From an uncultured Eubacteriales bacterium (lineage in GTDB: Bacteria > Bacillota > Clostridia > Oscillospirales > Oscillospiraceae): a DNA stretch of 24,510 nt. Made by a program: the position numbers and the translations under genes. Of the stretch, positions 22,432 through 24,510 are shown piece by piece (position 1 is the first letter of the stretch; each line of letters starts with the position of its first letter). The notes beneath the pieces are model-generated. The model had not been told where the DNA came from. It searched no databases and saw only the letters and a list, made by a program, of their open reading frames with translations. The stretch lies in the NCBI GenBank assembly GCA_900550615.1, contig URSX01000018.1:1-24510 (forward strand). Direction: 5' to 3'.

Positions 22432-22476
22432 TACCTGACAGAAACGGCGGCACTGAAGCGAAACTGCGTTTTCCTG

Positions 22477-22505
22477 TGGACGAAAGGCGGGGGAAGTGGT
22501 ATAAT
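22477..22505 (+). promoter_or_regulatory. Promoter for trkH
   Basis: Perfect TATAAT (22500-22505) with a TGG extension. The -35, TGGACG (22477-22482), is weak at 17-base spacing, as expected for a promoter that needs an activator or uses the extended -10. Confidence 0.6.
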
Positions 22506-22549
22506 GCCTGTGCCGGAGAGATGCTCCGGGTGAAAGGAACGGGACAGCC

Positions 22550-23989
22550 ATGAACTATAAAATGGTTATATACACCATAGGACGGGTGGTGCTGCTGGAG
22601 GCGGCGCTGCTGGTGCTGCCGATGGTAGTGTCGCTGCTGTACGGGGAGAACTGCGCTCTGAGCTTTGCCCTGACCATTGTGGTGGCCCTGGCCACCGGGG
22701 CGCTCCTGACACTGCTGTGCCGGGGAGAGCACGGCAGCAGCTCCATCAAGGACGGGTTTATGATCGTGGCACTGACATGGATCGTGCTGTCGGCCATCGG
22801 GGCGCTGCCGTTTGTGTTTTCCGGGGAGATCCCCCGATATGTGGACGCTTTTTTCGAAACCGTCAGCGGCTTTACCACCACGGGCGCCACCATCCTGCCG
22901 GATGTGGAGGCCCTGAGTAAGGGAATGCTCTTCTGGCGGAGCTTTACCCACTGGATCGGCGGCATGGGGATTCTGGTGTTCGTGGTGATGCTGCTGAAAA
23001 CGCCGGACCGCTCCATCAACATTCTCAAGGCGGAGATGCCCGGCCCCACGGTGGACAAGCTGGCCCCAAAATCAAAGGATACGGCCAGAATTCTGTATCT
23101 GCTGTACATCGTACTGACGGTGGCGGAGATCGTGTTCCTCCTGCTGGGCGGCATGAGTTTGTTTGACAGCGTGGTCCACGCACTCAGTACCGCCGGCACC
23201 GGCGGCTTCGGCACCTACAACGCCAGCGCCGCCAATTTCAGTCCCTACATCCAGTGGGTATTGACTATATTCATGTTCCTGTTCGGCGTGAACTTCAACC
23301 TTTATTACCTGCTCCTGCTGGGACGGGTGAGGGATTTCCTGCACAACACGGAGCTGAAGGTATATATGGGCATTGTGCTCGTATCGGTGGCGGTGATCAC
23401 GGTGGATATTCTGCCGCTGTATCAGTCGGTTTCCGTGTCGCTGCGGCAGGCGGCCTTTCAGGTGGCGGCGATTATGACTACCACGGGGTTTGTGTCCGCA
23501 GACTTTACGGTGTGGACACCCCTGAGCAAGGCACTGCTGCTGATGCTGATGTTCGTGGGCGGCTGCGCAGGCAGTACCGCCGGCGGATTGAAAGTGTCCA
23601 GAGTGGCCATCCTGTGCAAAATGATCCGCAGGGATTTGCGCCACACCCTGCGGCCCCGGATGGTGGACGTGATCAAAATGGACGGCCGCCGACTGGAGGA
23701 GCAGACCGCCCACAGCGTGGCGGTGTATTTCGCCCTGTATATGCTGTGCGTGGGGGGGCTGCTGCTGTGTCTGTCCTTCTCTCCCTTTGACCTGGAGACG
23801 AATCTGTTTGCCACGGTGTCCTGCTTCAACAACGTGGGGCCGGGCTTCGGCATGGCGGGGCCTGTGGGGAATTACTCCCCCTACTCGCCGGTGATGAAGC
23901 TGTTCCTGTGCGCGGGTATGCTGCTGGGGCGGCTGGAGATTTACCCGATGCTGCTGCTGTTTGTGCCGGCGGCCTGGCGGAAAAAGTGA
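22550..23989 (+). CDS. trkH: TrkH/KtrB-family potassium uptake protein
   Basis: 479 aa, membrane protein made of four M1-P-M2 repeats. The four selectivity-filter segments are visible in order: GFTTTGAT (about 107-114), STAGTGGFGT (about 214-223), MTTTGFVS (about 309-316) and NNVGPGFG (about 427-434). The filter glycine is present in each, so the pore is intact. CAGSTAGGLK between the third and fourth repeats is typical of TrkH. The family takes up potassium together with a cytoplasmic TrkA/KtrA nucleotide-binding ring. That partner gene is not adjacent, unlike many genomes. The ribosome site AAAGGAA is moderate. The next gene on the strand is spoIIID, 259 bp away. Confidence 0.93.
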   Translation: MNYKMVIYTIGRVVLLEAALLVLPMVVSLLYGENCALSFALTIVVALATGALLTLLCRGEHGSSSIKDGFMIVALTWIVLSAIGALPFVFSGEIPRYVDAFFETVSGFTTTGATILPDVEALSKGMLFWRSFTHWIGGMGILVFVVMLLKTPDRSINILKAEMPGPTVDKLAPKSKDTARILYLLYIVLTVAEIVFLLLGGMSLFDSVVHALSTAGTGGFGTYNASAANFSPYIQWVLTIFMFLFGVNFNLYYLLLLGRVRDFLHNTELKVYMGIVLVSVAVITVDILPLYQSVSVSLRQAAFQVAAIMTTTGFVSADFTVWTPLSKALLLMLMFVGGCAGSTAGGLKVSRVAILCKMIRRDLRHTLRPRMVDVIKMDGRRLEEQTAHSVAVYFALYMLCVGGLLLCLSFSPFDLETNLFATVSCFNNVGPGFGMAGPVGNYSPYSPVMKLFLCAGMLLGRLEIYPMLLLFVPAAWRKK

Positions 23990-24143
23990 GGCTGGGGGAA
24001 GAAAAACTGCCTTCAAAATTTATTTACAAATTTTTAGGGTAATTTTAAGGTAAATCGGGCATACTGTTCTTGCGGCAGGGGAATGGGAACAAAACCTGAC
24101 CGGCCGTATTCATCTTTTTCATTTCTCTTTCTCTTTTTTTCAG

Positions 24144-24187
24144 AGCGGAAGAACGGGGCCAAGGCTCCGTTCTTCCGCTGCTTTTTT
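24144..24187 (+). terminator. Intrinsic terminator between trkH and spoIIID
   Basis: A stem of about 16 bp (24144-24159 with 24164-24179, one G-U pair), 4-base loop, then GCTTTTTT. It isolates spoIIID from trkH read-through. The preceding 23990-24143 holds no gene. Confidence 0.88.
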
Positions 24188-24215
24188 CATATTGGCGCAT
24201 TTTGGGGCATAGAAT
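24187..24215 (+). promoter_or_regulatory. Sigma-E (mother-cell sporulation) promoter for spoIIID
   Basis: TCATATT (24187-24193), 14-base spacer, CATAGAAT (24208-24215). The Bacillus sigma-E consensus is KMATATT, about 14 bases, CATACANT, so only one base differs. It starts right after the terminator and about 34 bases before the spoIIID ATG. spoIIID is a known sigma-E target in Bacillus. Confidence 0.75.
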
Positions 24216-24248
24216 GAAGCGTATCATTCAGTCTTGGGAGTGTTGCCG

Positions 24249-24497
24249 ATGAAGGGAAACATGGAGCAGCGGGCCTGTGACGAGGCCGTTTACATCATAG
24301 AGAGCCGGGGAACCGTGCGGGATGCTGCACGGAAATTCGGCATCAGCAAGTCCACAGTGCATAAGGATATCTCCCAGCGGCTGCCCTTATTCAACCGATC
24401 CCTCTACCTGCAGGTGAAGGCGATCCTGGAGGAGAACAAGGCGCAGCGGCATATCCGGGGCGGTATGGCCACCCGAAGAAAATATAAGGGAAGCTGA
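24249..24497 (+). CDS. spoIIID: Sporulation transcriptional regulator SpoIIID
   Basis: 82 aa. SpoIIID is a small DNA-binding protein that adjusts sigma-E dependent genes in the mother cell and helps the switch to sigma-K. The helix-turn-helix TVRDAARKFGISKSTVHKDIS (about 22-42) and the basic C-terminal RHIRGGMATRRKYK, which contacts the minor groove, match the Bacillus protein closely. ATG 24249 is chosen because GGGAG (24236-24240) lies 8 bases upstream. The alternative TTG at 24234 would place the start on the ribosome site. The C-terminal tail is about 10 residues shorter than in B. subtilis (93 aa). A sigma-E type promoter precedes it. Confidence 0.95.
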   Translation: MKGNMEQRACDEAVYIIESRGTVRDAARKFGISKSTVHKDISQRLPLFNRSLYLQVKAILEENKAQRHIRGGMATRRKYKGS

Positions 24498-24510
24498 AAA
24501 CAGGTCGACC

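Larger units (their letters stand above)
22220..22549. other. Divergent regulatory region NSS transporter-trkH
   Basis: 330 bp without a gene. It contains the minus-strand transporter promoter (22277-22306), a pair of 17-bp direct repeats (22392-22408 and 22415-22431), and the trkH promoter (22477-22505) with a leader of about 40 nt. Nothing else is recognisable; open frames here have no ribosome site. Confidence 0.7.

Noticed and set aside
24055..24070. CATACTGT near 24059 as a sigma-E or sigma-K promoter
   Set aside because: No matching -35 at proper distance, and a strong terminator lies between it and spoIIID. The promoter at 24187-24215 is far better.

Overview
The window is about 24.5 kb of a GC-rich, low-intergenic bacterial chromosome. 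Gene content points to an anaerobic, endospore-forming Clostridia member, most likely Oscillospiraceae-like. The evidence is a clostridial-type thiolase, the prs-pth-mfd-foldase order, spoIIID behind a good sigma-E promoter, a SpoIIQ-like M23 protein, a selD-yedF-DUF3343 selenium cluster, and strong Shine-Dalgarno (SD) sites with sigma-A promoters. The genus is an inference; no rRNA or tRNA gene is present to settle it.

Layout. (1) 1-228, minus: 5' end of an acetyl-CoA acetyltransferase with its own promoter. (2) 429-6983, minus: prs, pth, mfd and a PrsA/SurA-like foldase, a conserved Firmicutes translation/repair/secretion neighbourhood; mfd and the foldase overlap by 4 bp. (3) 6984-7501: a divergent spacer with a long, structured prs leader (two hairpin/U-tract elements and a possible 18-codon leader ORF). 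(4) 7502-12273, plus: trmL, then the lower-glycolysis genes pgk, tpiA and gpmI. pgk is preceded by three 61-bp hairpin repeats. Its last 77 bp recur 280 bp downstream, beyond a palindrome-rich insert. gpmI has an in-frame amber codon 33 sense codons before its expected end. (5) 12421-14218: a membrane-anchored LytM/M23 (SpoIIQ-like) gene convergent with a uridine-kinase-family gene. (6) 14417-16325: selD-yedF-DUF3343, with no selA/selB/selC, matching the orphan-SelD type of cluster linked to selenium-dependent molybdenum hydroxylases. (7) prfB, without the usual RF2 frameshift site. (8) An AzgA/PbuG-type purine permease. (9) A LysR regulator divergent from a small two-helix membrane protein. 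(10) An NSS amino-acid transporter divergent from TrkH. (11) spoIIID.

How they fit together. Central carbon (thiolase, pgk-tpiA-gpmI), nucleotide supply (prs, uridine kinase, purine permease) and translation quality genes (pth, trmL, prfB) form a housekeeping block. The selenium cluster and the purine permease could serve one purine-hydroxylase physiology, but the hydroxylase is not in view. Sporulation genes sit at 12.4 and 24.2 kb.

The most unusual observations are the interrupted gpmI, the duplicated pgk tail around a structured element, the prs leader, and the orphan selenium cluster. No CRISPR array, intact IS element, prophage or defence system is visible.
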